64,000 bases of DNA from Dactylosporangium aurantiacum (GCF_000716715.1 NZ_JNYJ01000041.1:59308-123307), one strand, 5' to 3'; positions 18,217 through 29,116 are shown, numbered from the stretch's first letter. The notes: a model not told the origin generated them from the letters alone. Numbers and translations: made by a program.

Positions 18217-19446
18217 ATGTCTACCGAGCCGGAGTTCGGCGGCAGGGTCGCCGGGGTGTTGCGGGGGGCGGTGCTGTCGCCGGTTCGGCCGGCGGAGCCG
18301 GCGCCGGTCGTGGACGCGTCGACGCTGCTGATGCTGAGCGTCGGCGGCGAGTCCGCCCACCTGGAAGCCATGCGGCGGGTGGCCCGCCGGGTGGCGGCCG
18401 AACCCGGCCACCGGTCATGGCGGCCGCCGGCCACGCCCTGGACGGACGGGCTGGTGGTCGTCGCCGGCCCCGACCCGGTGTCCCAGGCCCTGCGCGAGGC
18501 GGAGCTGATGACCCGGGCCACCGGATGGCCGGCGGGCCGCGAACGGGTGCGGTGGCACACCTCGGCGGTCGCGGCGCTGTGGGCGGCGCTGGACGAGGCG
18601 CGGCAGCCCGGGGTCGGGGTCGCCGGGCACATCCACCTGGTCGCCGGCCTGCTCCGGGACCCGGCCGGGGCCCTGGAGGGGGTGCGGGCCGACGCCGGCG
18701 AGTTGGTCGCGGCGCTGCGCGCCGAGCCGGCCTGGCGGGAGCCCGGCGAGCCGCACCTGCCGGCGGTGGCGCAGCTCGGCATGGCGCGGGAGCTGCACGA
18801 CCGCGCCGGCGTGGCCGGCTGGTTCGACCGCCGGATCCGCCACGGCGAGGTCGGCGGCAGCCGCTACGGCAGCGCGGTCGCGCCGAGCGTCATGTGGGAG
18901 GCGATGCGCCAGGTGGTCCGCCTCGACGACGGCCCGGTCACCGCCGCGCACCTGCTGCTCGGTGTCGTGGGCACGGGCGCGCAGCTGCGCACCGCCGGCC
19001 GGACCATGCGCGCGGGGCTGCGGCCGTACGAGAGCGCGACGGACGTCCTCGACGCGCACGGCGTCACCGAGGCCCGCGTGATCCAGGCGCTGCCGGCGGT
19101 GCGCCCGGCGCGGCCGGTCGTCGTGCCGAAGGGCCGCGCCCAGCGGGTCATCCGCACGGTCTGGCCGGCGTGGACCGCGGAGGCGGTCGGGGTCGTCGAC
19201 CTGGCGGTCGAGCTGGCCCGCGCCGCCGGGCACCCCGCGACGGGATCGTCGCACCTGGTGCTCGCGGCCCTGCACGACGCCGGCGACACGGACGGCACGG
19301 CGGTGCGGCTGCTACGGGCCGTCGGTGCCGACCCGGGTGCCGTGCGCGCCGCCGTCGAACCGGCACTGGCGGCGGTCGAGGCCGCACCCTCGCCGGGGAG
19401 ACGCGCCGATCGGTCCCCGGCGAAGGCGCGGCGGCTCAGCCCTTGA
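18217..19446 (+). CDS. Clp N-domain repeat protein without an AAA+ module
   Basis: A protein of about 409 residues built from Clp_N-like helical repeats, with no Walker motif anywhere. Three segments carry the family pattern of paired helices with an H-L-x-x-G/A-L-L core: GHIHLVAGLLRD (near 145), TAAHLLLGVVG (near 245) and GSSHLVLAALHD (near 345). In ClpA/ClpC this domain binds substrates or adaptors, so the protein may act as an adaptor or in small-molecule binding; that is inference. The ATG at 18217 has GGGGG upstream, and GTG 18211 is an alternative. Its last 11 bases overlap the end of the convergent permease gene. Confidence 0.7.
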   Translation: MSTEPEFGGRVAGVLRGAVLSPVRPAEPAPVVDASTLLMLSVGGESAHLEAMRRVARRVAAEPGHRSWRPPATPWTDGLVVVAGPDPVSQALREAELMTRATGWPAGRERVRWHTSAVAALWAALDEARQPGVGVAGHIHLVAGLLRDPAGALEGVRADAGELVAALRAEPAWREPGEPHLPAVAQLGMARELHDRAGVAGWFDRRIRHGEVGGSRYGSAVAPSVMWEAMRQVVRLDDGPVTAAHLLLGVVGTGAQLRTAGRTMRAGLRPYESATDVLDAHGVTEARVIQALPAVRPARPVVVPKGRAQRVIRTVWPAWTAEAVGVVDLAVELARAAGHPATGSSHLVLAALHDAGDTDGTAVRLLRAVGADPGAVRAAVEPALAAVEAAPSPGRRADRSPAKARRLSP

Positions 19447-20263
19447 CCGATCCGGTGAGACCACCGACGATGTGCCGTTCGGCGAACACGAAGAAACCGA
19501 TCGCGGGGATCATCGACGCCGCGGTGTAGGCGAGGATGCGGGCCGTGTCCTGGGAGAACTGGGACTGGAACGCGGCCACGCCGAGCGGCAGGGTGAAGTT
19601 CGACGGGTCGCTGAGCACCAGCAGCGGCAGCAGGTAGGCGTTCCAGCTGGTGACGAACGCGAGGATGGCGACCGTGGTGAGCGCGGGCCGGCTCAGCGGG
19701 ATCAGGATCCGCCAGAAGAAGCCGAGCCGCCCGGCGCCGTCCATCGCCGCCGCGTCCTCCAGCTCGCCGGGGATCGCGGCCATGAACGGGCGCAGGATGA
19801 CGATCGTGATCGGCAGGGCGAACGCGGCCTGCGGCAGCGCCACCCCGAACGGGTTCTCCAGCAGGTCCAGCTCGCGCAGCAGCAGGTACAGCGGCAGGGC
19901 CGCCGCCGTGAGCGGGAACAGCAGACCCAGCGTGAACAGCGTGTAGAGCGACTCCCGCCCGCTGAACGTGTAGCGGGACAGCGCGAACGCCGCCATCGCG
20001 CCCACGCTGACGGCGAGGGCGGTGGTGATGACGGAGATGAGCGTGCTGTTGCCCATCGCCTGCCAGAACACGTCGGACGTGAGCACGTCGGCGTAGTTCT
20101 CCAGGTTCCACGGGCTCGGCCAGCCGACCGGCTCGTTGTTGATCTGGGCGTTGGTGCGGAACCCGCCCAGGATGGTGAACAGCAGCGGCACGACGGTCAC
20201 GCCGACGACGAGCAGCACGATGAGGTACGTGAACGGCGTCCCCAGGGACATGCGCTTGTTCAT
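19436..20263 (-). CDS. Sugar ABC transporter permease (MalG/AraQ type)
   Basis: A 275-residue inner-membrane permease with six predicted helices. The ATPase-docking EAA loop reads ELEDAAAMDGAGRLGFFWRILIPL, typical of carbohydrate uptake family 1. The ATG at 20263 follows the upstream permease stop by five bases. No ATPase gene accompanies the transporter. In actinomycetes such importers usually share the MsiK ATPase, which is presumably encoded elsewhere. Given the neighbouring GH3, xylanase and esterase genes, the substrate is probably a xylo- or cello-oligosaccharide. Confidence 0.93.
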   Translation of the reverse strand: MNKRMSLGTPFTYLIVLLVVGVTVVPLLFTILGGFRTNAQINNEPVGWPSPWNLENYADVLTSDVFWQAMGNSTLISVITTALAVSVGAMAAFALSRYTFSGRESLYTLFTLGLLFPLTAAALPLYLLLRELDLLENPFGVALPQAAFALPITIVILRPFMAAIPGELEDAAAMDGAGRLGFFWRILIPLSRPALTTVAILAFVTSWNAYLLPLLVLSDPSNFTLPLGVAAFQSQFSQDTARILAYTAASMIPAIGFFVFAERHIVGGLTGSVKG

Positions 20264-20268
20264 GCCGG

Positions 20269-21237
20269 TCACCTTCTGGTCCCAGTCAGTGCGCCCTGCA
20301 GGTCGCGGCGCAGCGCGAAACGCTGGTACAGCAGGGCGAAGATGAAGCACACGACGAAGAGCACGACGGCGACGGCGCTGCCGAACCCGAACTCATACCG
20401 GCTGAAGCCGTGGTCGAGCAGGTAGGTCGCCATGGTGGCCGAGGCGCTCGCCGGACCGCCGAGCGTCATGATCCACACCAGGTCGAACAGTTGCAGCGAC
20501 CCGATGACGGACAGGAAGATCCAGATCCGGATGGTGGGGCCGAGCAGTGGCAGCACGATGTGGCGGGTCGTGGCCCACGGGGACGCGCCGTCGGTGGAGG
20601 CGGCCTCCCGCAGCTCGGCCGGGATGCTCTGCAGGCCGGCGAGGAGCAGGATCACGCCGAAGCCGATGTACTTCCAGGTGATGACCACGAACAGCGTGTA
20701 GAGCACCAGGTCACCGTCGGCGAGCCAGGTCTGGATCAGGCCACCGGCGCCGACCGCCTTGAACAGCTGGTCGACCAGGCCGCCGGGCTGCAGCATCAGC
20801 AGCCACACGACCGCGGTGATCGCCTCCGACAGCACGTACGGCGCGAAGACCACCAGGCGCAGCACCGCCCGCCCGCGGATCTTCCGGTTGAGCAGCAGCG
20901 CCAGGGCGATGGACAGCGGCAGCTGGACGACCACGGACAGCACCGCGATGATCAGGTTGTGCAGCAGCGCGGACCGGAAGACCTCGTCCTCCAGGACCCG
21001 CTGGTAGTTGGCCAGTCCGTACGGGGTGCGGGGGCTGAAGCCGGTCCATTTGTAGAAGCTGTAGTAGACGGCGACCGCGATCGGCAGCAGCACGAACCCG
21101 ATGAACAGCACCAGCGCCGGGCTCAGCAGCAGCGCGAGCTCCAGCCGGGTGGTGCGGCGCCCCGGCCGGCGGGCCGGCCGCGATGACTCGCGGCCGGCCT
21201 GCTTCGCGGGCGCCGTTGCGGCGGCAACGGTTCCCAT
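20269..21237 (-). CDS. Sugar ABC transporter permease (MalF/UgpA type)
   Basis: A 322-residue permease paired with the gene at 19436. A charged, Ala/Arg-rich N-terminus of about 30 residues precedes six helices. The EAA loop reads ELREAASTDGASPWATTRHIVLPLL. It lies 10 bases downstream of the binding-protein gene, so the three form one operon. The starting residues MGTVAAATAPAKQ fit a cytoplasmic tail. Confidence 0.93.
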   Translation of the reverse strand: MGTVAAATAPAKQAGRESSRPARRPGRRTTRLELALLLSPALVLFIGFVLLPIAVAVYYSFYKWTGFSPRTPYGLANYQRVLEDEVFRSALLHNLIIAVLSVVVQLPLSIALALLLNRKIRGRAVLRLVVFAPYVLSEAITAVVWLLMLQPGGLVDQLFKAVGAGGLIQTWLADGDLVLYTLFVVITWKYIGFGVILLLAGLQSIPAELREAASTDGASPWATTRHIVLPLLGPTIRIWIFLSVIGSLQLFDLVWIMTLGGPASASATMATYLLDHGFSRYEFGFGSAVAVVLFVVCFIFALLYQRFALRRDLQGALTGTRR

Positions 21238-21247
21238 CAGTGACCCA

Positions 21248-22564
21248 TCACTTGTTCGCGACCGCCTTGTTGAAGGCGTCGACGATGCCCTGCGGCGTGC
21301 CCTTGCCGGCGAAGAAGTCGGCGATGGCGTCGTTGAGTGCCTGCCCGACGCTCGTCGGCAGGGCCTGGTCGAAGTACACCTGGATGAACGGTGCCTTGTT
21401 CAGGTAGTCCTGCACGGTCTTGAGCGTGGGGTCCTGGATCGCGGAGATCGCCGCCGGGTTCGCCGGGAGGCTGATCGTGTTGCTCTGCACCAGCTTCTGC
21501 TGGACCGGGGCGCTGGCGATGTACTTGAGGAAGTCGGCGCAGGCCGGACCGGCCTTCACCGCGCAGGAGTAGCCGTCGCCGCCGCCGAGCGCGGTGCCCG
21601 GGGTGCCCTTGCCACCGGCGATGGTGGGGAACGGGAACCAGCTGAGCTTCTTGGCGTATTCCTTGTCCTCGGTGAGCGGGATCATCGTGGGCAGCTCCCA
21701 GTCACCCTGCAGCTCCATCGCGGCCTTGCCGTTGGCGACCAGACCGGCGGAGCTGCCGGCGCCCTGCTGGGCGGGGGTGCCGAGGAAGGCCTCCTGGAAC
21801 GGCTTGGTGTCGAGGAACGCCTTGAGGTCCTCACCGGCCTTGACCCAGCACGGGTCGTCCATCTTGAGGCTCTTGGTGGTGTTCTTCACCGTGTCCAGGG
21901 AGCACTCGCGGATCGCGAAGTAGGACCACCAGAAGGCGTCGGGCCACTTGTCCTTGCCACCGAGGGCGATCGGGGCGATGTTCTTGGCCTTCAGCTTGGT
22001 GACGGCGGTGTTGAGCTCCTCCATCGTGGTCGGCGGGGCGGTGATGCCGGCCTGCTCGAACAGGTCCTTGCGGTACCAGAAGCCGACGACGTGCAGGCCG
22101 AATGGCACGCCGTACTGCTTGCCCTCGACCTGCCAGCCCTTGGCGCCGGCGCCGAGCTCGGAGATCCAGCTCGAGGTCGCGTCGGTGATGTCCAGCAGCT
22201 TGCCGGACTCCACCTGCGTGGCCAGGGCGCCGCCGCCCCATTGCTGGAAGATGCTCGGCGGGGTGGGCGACTGCAGCGCCACCGAGATCTTGGTCTTCAG
22301 TGCCTCGTTCTGTGCCGGTTCGACCTTGAACGACACATTCGGGTGGTCGGCGTGGTACTGGTCGGCGATCGACTGCCAGACGCCCTTGGCGGGGTCCTGG
22401 GCGCCGTTGTGCCACCAGGTCAAGGTCGTGGCGGCATTCGGGTCGCCGCTCGTTCCAGGTTCGTCGTCACCGCATGCGGTCAGGGAGGGGACCGCCACCG
22501 CAAGTGCGATGGCAATCGTGGCCAGCCTCCGTGGGGTGCTCAGGCGGACGTTCAAAGTGATCAT
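21248..22564 (-). CDS. Extracellular sugar-binding lipoprotein of the ABC importer
   Basis: A solute-binding protein of about 438 residues (SBP family 1, MalE-like). The signal peptide ends in a lipobox (PSLTAC), so the mature protein is anchored by lipidated Cys and captures oligosaccharide outside the membrane. Aromatic-rich segments (LTWWHNG, FWWSYF, GGDGYS) are typical of sugar clefts. The start is ambiguous: the Shine-Dalgarno AGGAG abuts the ATG at 22564 with no spacer, while a TTG at 22555 has nine-base spacing and gives the same mature protein. It is divergent from a LacI regulator. Confidence 0.93.
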   Translation of the reverse strand: MITLNVRLSTPRRLATIAIALAVAVPSLTACGDDEPGTSGDPNAATTLTWWHNGAQDPAKGVWQSIADQYHADHPNVSFKVEPAQNEALKTKISVALQSPTPPSIFQQWGGGALATQVESGKLLDITDATSSWISELGAGAKGWQVEGKQYGVPFGLHVVGFWYRKDLFEQAGITAPPTTMEELNTAVTKLKAKNIAPIALGGKDKWPDAFWWSYFAIRECSLDTVKNTTKSLKMDDPCWVKAGEDLKAFLDTKPFQEAFLGTPAQQGAGSSAGLVANGKAAMELQGDWELPTMIPLTEDKEYAKKLSWFPFPTIAGGKGTPGTALGGGDGYSCAVKAGPACADFLKYIASAPVQQKLVQSNTISLPANPAAISAIQDPTLKTVQDYLNKAPFIQVYFDQALPTSVGQALNDAIADFFAGKGTPQGIVDAFNKAVANK

Positions 22565-22653
22565 CTCCTGACGGGGGCGAGCCGAGCCGAAGGGCTCGGC
22601 CCTCGATGACCGCAGAGTCTCCGCCTCGGGAACTCCGCTTGTCAATCGTTGTT

Positions 22654-22665
22654 GATATCGTTATC
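22654..22665. promoter_or_regulatory. Candidate LacI-type operator (GATAnCGnTATC)
   Basis: GATATCGTTATC is a 12-base imperfect palindrome (10 of 12 positions) with the central CG typical of LacI-family operators. It lies 89 bases upstream of the binding-protein start and 20 bases ahead of the lacI start, a suitable place to repress both. The surrounding sequence is notably AT-rich for this window. Confidence 0.5.
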
Positions 22666-22684
22666 GGAAGTTACTCTGCCACTC

Positions 22685-23689
22685 GTGAAGCCCAGTTCTC
22701 GAATCACGATCCGGGACGTCGCCGCGACCGCGGGCGTCTCGGTGGCGACGGTGTCCAAGGTGCTCAACGCCCGTTACGGGGTGTCCGCCGCAACCAGTGC
22801 ACACGTCCAGTCCGTCATCCGCGAGCTGGGTTACGAGGCGAGCCTCGTGGCGCAGAGCCTGCGCAACCACAAGACCAACGTGATCGGCATCCTGGTCGCC
22901 GACCTGGAGCCGTTCAGCACCGAGCTGCTCAAGGGTGCCGCGAAGGCGATCAAGGGCACCGGCTACGAGCTGGTCGTCTACTCCGCCGGCGGGCGCACCA
23001 GCGACCAGGCCGGCTGGGAGCAGCGCTACCTGTCGCGGCTGTCCGGCACCCTCATCGACGGCGCGGTGCTGGTCACGCCGACCGTGGTGGACGTCGACTA
23101 CGGCACCGCGGTGGTGGCCGTCGACCCGCACGCCGGCCCGTCCGGCCTGCCGACCGTCGACTCGGACAACCTCAACGGCGCCAGGCTCGGCACCCAGCAC
23201 CTGCTCGACCTCGGTCACCGCCGCATCGCGATGATCACCGGACGGCCCGACCTGGAGTCCTCCAGGCTGCGTGAGCGGGGCTTCCGGGAGGCGATGCAGG
23301 ACGCCGGCGTGCCCGTCGACCCGGACCTGATCCAGGTCGGCGACTACGACCCGGACTCCTCCGCCGCCGCGGCCCGGCTCCTGCTCGAGGGTCCGGACCG
23401 GCCCACCGCCATCTTCGGCGCCAACGACGTCTCGGCGATCGTCGCGGTCGAGGTCGCGGCCTCGATGGGCCTGCGGGTCCCCGACGACCTGTCGGTCGTC
23501 GGCTTCGACAACGTGCCCGAGGCGGCCCTGGCCAGTCCGGCGCTCACCACCGTCGAGCAGCCGATCCACGCCATGGGCCAGCGCGCGATCGAGCTGCTCA
23601 TCAAGCTGATCCACAACGAACCGGTCGACACCACCCACGTGCGGCTCACGACCCGTCTCGTCGTGCGCCAGTCGACCCGTGCCGCCTGA
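22685..23689 (+). CDS. LacI-family regulator of the xylo/cello-oligosaccharide locus
   Basis: A 334-residue LacI/GalR repressor. The HTH reads TIRDVAATAGVSVATVSKVLNAR, followed by the hinge helix and a periplasmic-binding-protein-like sugar domain (DNLNGARLGTQHLLDLGHRRIA, VVGFDNVPEA). GTG 22685 places the HTH at the N-terminus as in the family; an upstream in-frame start adds 12 unlikely residues. It is divergent from the importer operon and 127 bases ahead of the GH3 gene, so it probably senses an oligosaccharide and controls both. Confidence 0.93.
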   Translation: MKPSSRITIRDVAATAGVSVATVSKVLNARYGVSAATSAHVQSVIRELGYEASLVAQSLRNHKTNVIGILVADLEPFSTELLKGAAKAIKGTGYELVVYSAGGRTSDQAGWEQRYLSRLSGTLIDGAVLVTPTVVDVDYGTAVVAVDPHAGPSGLPTVDSDNLNGARLGTQHLLDLGHRRIAMITGRPDLESSRLRERGFREAMQDAGVPVDPDLIQVGDYDPDSSAAAARLLLEGPDRPTAIFGANDVSAIVAVEVAASMGLRVPDDLSVVGFDNVPEAALASPALTTVEQPIHAMGQRAIELLIKLIHNEPVDTTHVRLTTRLVVRQSTRAA

Positions 23690-23816
23690 AACCTTCCAAA
23701 CGTCCAGCCACCCATCCCCGGCACGTCCAGGCACGTCCCCAGCGTCCCGAGACGCCGTGCGCAACGCCGCACGCGGCGCTCAGTGCCACCCTGCAACGAA
23801 CATTGGAGCCCCGAGC

Positions 23817-26159
23817 GTGACACTCGACAGCGGCGTCTCCGCCGACACCTGGCGGGACACCACGGCGCCCGCGTCCGCACGCGTGGCCGACCTGATGACC
23901 CGGATGACCCTGCGCGAGAAGGTGGCGCAGATGTACGGCGCCTGGCTCGACGTCGACGACAGCGCCGGTGAGGTCGCGCCGCACCAGCACGATCAGACGC
24001 CCGACCCGATCGACTGGGCCGCCCTGCTCCCCCACGGTCTCGGCCAGGTGACCCGGGCCTACGGCACGACGCCGGTCGCACCGGCCGACGGTGCCCGGCG
24101 GGTCGCCAACCTGCAGCGCGAGATCATCGCGGCCGGCCGGTTCGGCATCCCGGCGATCATGCACGAGGAGTGCCTCACCGGCCTGGCCGCCTGGCAGGCG
24201 ACCATCTACCCGGCGCCGCTGTCGTGGGGTGCCAGCTTCGACCCGGACCTGGTCGAGCGGATGGGCGCGCAGATCGGGCGCACCATGCACCGCCTCGGCA
24301 TCCAGCAGGGCCTGGCCCCCGTCCTGGACGTGGTCCGGGACCTGCGCTGGGGTCGGGTCGAGGAGACCATCGGCGAGGACCCGCACCTGGTGGGCACCAT
24401 CGGCGCCGCCTACGTGCGCGGCCTGGAGTCCGCGGGCGTCGTGGCGACGCTGAAGCACTTCGCCGGCTACTCCGCCTCCCGGGCCGGGCGCAACCTCGCG
24501 CCGGTGTCGATCGGGCCGCGCGAGCTCGCCGACGTGCTGCTGCCGCCGTTCGAGATGGCGCTGCGCGCCGGCGCCCGCTCGGTCATGAACAACTACACCG
24601 ACCTCGACGGCGTCCCGGTCGCCGCCGACCCGGCGATGCTCACCGAGCTGCTGCGCGACCGGCTGCGCTTCGAGGGCACCGTCGTGTCGGACTACTTCGC
24701 GATCGCGTTCCTGCAGACGCTGCACGGGGTGGCCGCCTCCCGCGCAGACGCGGCGGCGCTGGCGCTGCGCGCCGGCATCGACGTGGAGCTGCCCGGCGCC
24801 AACTGCTACGGCGCCCCGCTGCTGGACGCCGTCGAGGCCGGTGACATCGACGAGGCCCTCATCGACCGGGCGGTGACCCGGATCCTGCTGCAGAAGTGCG
24901 AGCTGGGCCTGCTCGACGCCGACTGGCGGCCCGAGCCGCCGGCGCTGGACGAGGAGGGCTCGGCCGTCGACATCGACGAGCCCGACGCGCGGGACCTGGC
25001 CCGGCGGCTCGCGGAGCGCTCCGTGGTGCTGCTGCGCAACGCTCCCGTGGACGGCACGCCCGTGCTCCCCCTCGCGCCCGGGGCACGGCTCGCGGTCGTC
25101 GGGCCCGGCGCGGCGGAGTCCGGGGCGATGCTCGGCTGCTACTCCTTCCCCCGCCACGTCCTCGTGCACCACCCCGACGTGCCCGCCGGCGTGTCCATCC
25201 CCTCGGTGCTGGACGCGCTGAAGGCCGGCCACGACGTGACCTACGCGCAGGGCTGCCCCGTGCTCGGCGGCGACGACGAGCAGATCGCCGCCGCGGCCGA
25301 GGCCGCCGCCGGCGCCGACGTCTGCGTCGCGGTCCTCGGCGACCTGTCGGGCCTCTTCGGCGGCGGCACGTCCGGAGAGGGCTGCGACGCCGCCGACCTG
25401 CGGCTGCCCGGCCGCCAGGAGGAGCTGCTCGAGGCGCTGCTGGCCACCGGTACCCCGGTGGTGCTGGTCCTGCTGGTGGGCCGCCCGTACGAGCTGTCCC
25501 GGCAGATCGACCGGCTCGCCGCCGTGGTGTGCGGGTTCTTCCCCGGCGAGGAGGGCGCCGCCGCGATCGAGGGCGTCCTCAGCGGGCGCGTCGACCCGGC
25601 CGGCCGGCTGCCGGTGAGCTTCCCGGGTGCCGGGGCCAGCCAGCCGTCGACGTACCTCGCCGCACCCCTGGCGGCCAGCAGCGGCGTCAGCACCGTCGAC
25701 CCGACGGCGCTGTTCCCGTTCGGCCACGGCCTGTCGTACACGCCGACGACCTGGGGCGAGGTCAGCCTCGGACCGGCCGGCGGCTGGGCCACCGACGGCA
25801 CCGTCGAGGTGGCGGTGCCGGTGAGCAACGACGGCGACCGCGCGACCAGCACCGTCGTGCAGGTGTACCTGCACGACCCGGTCGCCGAGGTGGCCCGCCC
25901 CGAGCGGCAGCTGATCGCCGCGGCCCGGGTGGACCTGGACCCGGGGCAGTGCCGCACGGTCACCTTCGGGCTGCACGCCGACCTGCTGTCCTACACGGGC
26001 CGCGACGGGCGCCGGCTGGTCGAGCCGGGCGACGTGGAGCTGCGGGTGGCGCGCTCCAGCGCCGACGTGCACGCCGCGGTGCGGATCCCGGTCGTCGGGC
26101 CGCGCCGGGCCGTCGGGACCGACCGGCAGCTGCACCCACTGGTCACGATCACCGGCTGA
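23817..26159 (+). CDS. Glycoside hydrolase family 3 (beta-xylosidase/beta-glucosidase), cytoplasmic
   Basis: A 780-residue GH3 enzyme with no signal peptide, so it probably hydrolyses oligosaccharides after import. The N-terminal barrel shows KHFAGYSAS and the catalytic nucleophile Asp in VVSDYFAI near residue 293. The second alpha/beta domain follows, then a C-terminal fibronectin III-like domain (about 665-765). GTG 23817 has GGAG ten bases upstream. The MTLREKVAQMYGAW segment is typical of bacterial beta-xylosidases. The exact specificity, xyloside versus glucoside, cannot be fixed, but the flanking xylanase and acetyl esterase favour xylo-oligosaccharides. Confidence 0.92.
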   Translation: MTLDSGVSADTWRDTTAPASARVADLMTRMTLREKVAQMYGAWLDVDDSAGEVAPHQHDQTPDPIDWAALLPHGLGQVTRAYGTTPVAPADGARRVANLQREIIAAGRFGIPAIMHEECLTGLAAWQATIYPAPLSWGASFDPDLVERMGAQIGRTMHRLGIQQGLAPVLDVVRDLRWGRVEETIGEDPHLVGTIGAAYVRGLESAGVVATLKHFAGYSASRAGRNLAPVSIGPRELADVLLPPFEMALRAGARSVMNNYTDLDGVPVAADPAMLTELLRDRLRFEGTVVSDYFAIAFLQTLHGVAASRADAAALALRAGIDVELPGANCYGAPLLDAVEAGDIDEALIDRAVTRILLQKCELGLLDADWRPEPPALDEEGSAVDIDEPDARDLARRLAERSVVLLRNAPVDGTPVLPLAPGARLAVVGPGAAESGAMLGCYSFPRHVLVHHPDVPAGVSIPSVLDALKAGHDVTYAQGCPVLGGDDEQIAAAAEAAAGADVCVAVLGDLSGLFGGGTSGEGCDAADLRLPGRQEELLEALLATGTPVVLVLLVGRPYELSRQIDRLAAVVCGFFPGEEGAAAIEGVLSGRVDPAGRLPVSFPGAGASQPSTYLAAPLAASSGVSTVDPTALFPFGHGLSYTPTTWGEVSLGPAGGWATDGTVEVAVPVSNDGDRATSTVVQVYLHDPVAEVARPERQLIAAARVDLDPGQCRTVTFGLHADLLSYTGRDGRRLVEPGDVELRVARSSADVHAAVRIPVVGPRRAVGTDRQLHPLVTITG

Positions 26160-26164
26160 GCGGC

Positions 26165-26216
26165 GACGAAAGGGCGGGACCCCGGCGGCGCAGCGGTCGG
26201 GGTCCCGCCCTTCGTC
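26165..26216. terminator. Bidirectional terminator hairpin between GH3 and CE1 genes
   Basis: Arms at 26165-26184 and 26198-26216 pair over 19 bases with one bulged base, around a 13-base loop. The stem reads GACGAAAGGGCGGGACCCCG on its left side. It sits in the 63-base gap between two convergent genes, so it can end transcription from both sides. Confidence 0.8.
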
Positions 26217-26222
26217 ATGCGG

Positions 26223-27575
26223 TCAGGCGAGCGCGCAGGCGCTGCCGTTCAGGGTGAACGCGGGCGGCGTGCCCGTGTTGCCGGTGTGGTTCGCCTGGAA
26301 CCCGAACGACGTCGAGCCGCCCGGCGGGATCGTCGCGTTGTAGCTGACGTTGCGGGCCGTGACCGCGCCCGAGGTGGGGCTGACGGTCGCGTTCCACGCC
26401 GACGTGACACTCTGCCCGGCCGGCAGCGTGAACCCGAGGGTCCAGCCGTTGACGGCGGTGGTCCCGGCGTTGGTGATCGTGACGGCCGTGGTCAGCCCGG
26501 TGTTCCAGGCATTCACGGTGTACGACACCCGGCAGCCACCGACCGGCGCCGGCACCGACCCCGAGGGCGAGGACGACGGGGAGGACGACGGCGAGCTCGA
26601 CGGCGACCGGGAGGGCGAGGCCGACGCCGAGGACGGCGACGGGCTGGTGCCCCCGGACAGCCCGAAGAACGCGATGGCCATGGCGGCCTGCCCGGCCATC
26701 GGCAGCGAGTGCCCGACCCCGGCGATGCTGATGCCCTCGACCGGTGCCATGGTGCCCGTGCCGCCGTAGCGGGTGCGGGTCCAGTTCTGCTGCGGCTGGT
26801 CGGTGAACGCCGGCGTCTGGCTGACGCCGAGGACGTTCGTCCACTGCTCGATCTCCTCGCCGAAGTTCGGGTAGGCGAGGGTCGTGTCGGTGGTGCCGTG
26901 GAAGACCTGCATCCGCGGGCGGGGCCCGCTGTACCCGGGATAGGCGGCCCGGACCAGGTCACCCCACTGCTGCGGGGTCTTGTTCAGCTGCCCGCTGGAG
27001 CACTGGCTGTTCCAGGACGAGCCGTCGGTGGTGGCGAAGCAGCCGAACGGCACGCCCATGAACGCGGCACCGGCCTTGAACACGTCCGGGTAGTCGCCGA
27101 GCAGGACGTTGGTCATCATGCCGCCGGACGAGGCGCCGGTCACGAAGATCCGGTCCGGGTCGACGGCGTACCGCTGCTGGACGTACGTGACCATCGACAT
27201 GATGCCGACCGGGTCGCTGCCGCCGCCGCGCCGCAGCGCCTGCGGCGAGGACACGTCGAAGCAGTTGCCGCTGCGGGTCGCGGACGGGTAGATCACGATG
27301 AACCCGTACCGGTCGGCCAGCGACGCGAACTCGGTGCCGGAGTAGAACGCGGGCCCGGAGCCGGTGCAGTAGTGCACGGCCACGAGGACCGCCGGCCGGG
27401 CCGCGACCGTGTTCGGCACGTACAGGTGCATGCGCAGGTTGGTCGGGTTGGTGCCGAAGCCGGTCACCTCGGTCAGGGTGGCAGCGGCCGCCGGCGAGGC
27501 GACCAGGGTGACGCCGGCGACCGCGACGGCCGCGACCGCGACCGCGGCGCCGAGGAGCCTGCGTAGGACGCGCAT
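26223..27575 (-). CDS. Secreted CE1/PHB-depolymerase-like esterase with C-terminal CBM2
   Basis: A 450-residue secreted esterase. The signal peptide ends near residue 35 (ASPAAAA). An alpha/beta-hydrolase domain follows with the nucleophile in GASSGG, oxyanion residues in HYCTGSG, and a likely catalytic His in VGHSLP. A Ser/Pro linker of about 40 residues leads to a family 2 carbohydrate-binding module (CRVSYTVNAWNTG to the C-terminal Cys). Family members include acetyl xylan and feruloyl esterases. It lies 12 bases downstream of the xylanase gene in one operon, so removal of acetyl or feruloyl groups from xylan is the likely role. Confidence 0.9.
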   Translation of the reverse strand: MRVLRRLLGAAVAVAAVAVAGVTLVASPAAAATLTEVTGFGTNPTNLRMHLYVPNTVAARPAVLVAVHYCTGSGPAFYSGTEFASLADRYGFIVIYPSATRSGNCFDVSSPQALRRGGGSDPVGIMSMVTYVQQRYAVDPDRIFVTGASSGGMMTNVLLGDYPDVFKAGAAFMGVPFGCFATTDGSSWNSQCSSGQLNKTPQQWGDLVRAAYPGYSGPRPRMQVFHGTTDTTLAYPNFGEEIEQWTNVLGVSQTPAFTDQPQQNWTRTRYGGTGTMAPVEGISIAGVGHSLPMAGQAAMAIAFFGLSGGTSPSPSSASASPSRSPSSSPSSSPSSSPSGSVPAPVGGCRVSYTVNAWNTGLTTAVTITNAGTTAVNGWTLGFTLPAGQSVTSAWNATVSPTSGAVTARNVSYNATIPPGGSTSFGFQANHTGNTGTPPAFTLNGSACALA

Positions 27576-27587
27576 CTGCCGCTCCTC

Positions 27588-29068
<1,481 letters not shown>

Positions 29069-29105
29069 AGACCGCCGGATGCACCCAGTTTCGAAAAACC
29101 AAAAC

Positions 29106-29116
29106 TGAAACTTTCA
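29106..29116. promoter_or_regulatory. Candidate operator TGAAACTTTCA
   Basis: TGAAA-C-TTTCA is a perfect odd palindrome with the same GAAACTTTC core as the CGAAACTTTCG site at 56946. It lies 70 bases upstream of the condensation-domain gene in an AT-rich promoter-like stretch. A partial inverted repeat, CAGTTT...AAACTG at 29086-29107, overlaps its edge. Confidence 0.45.
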
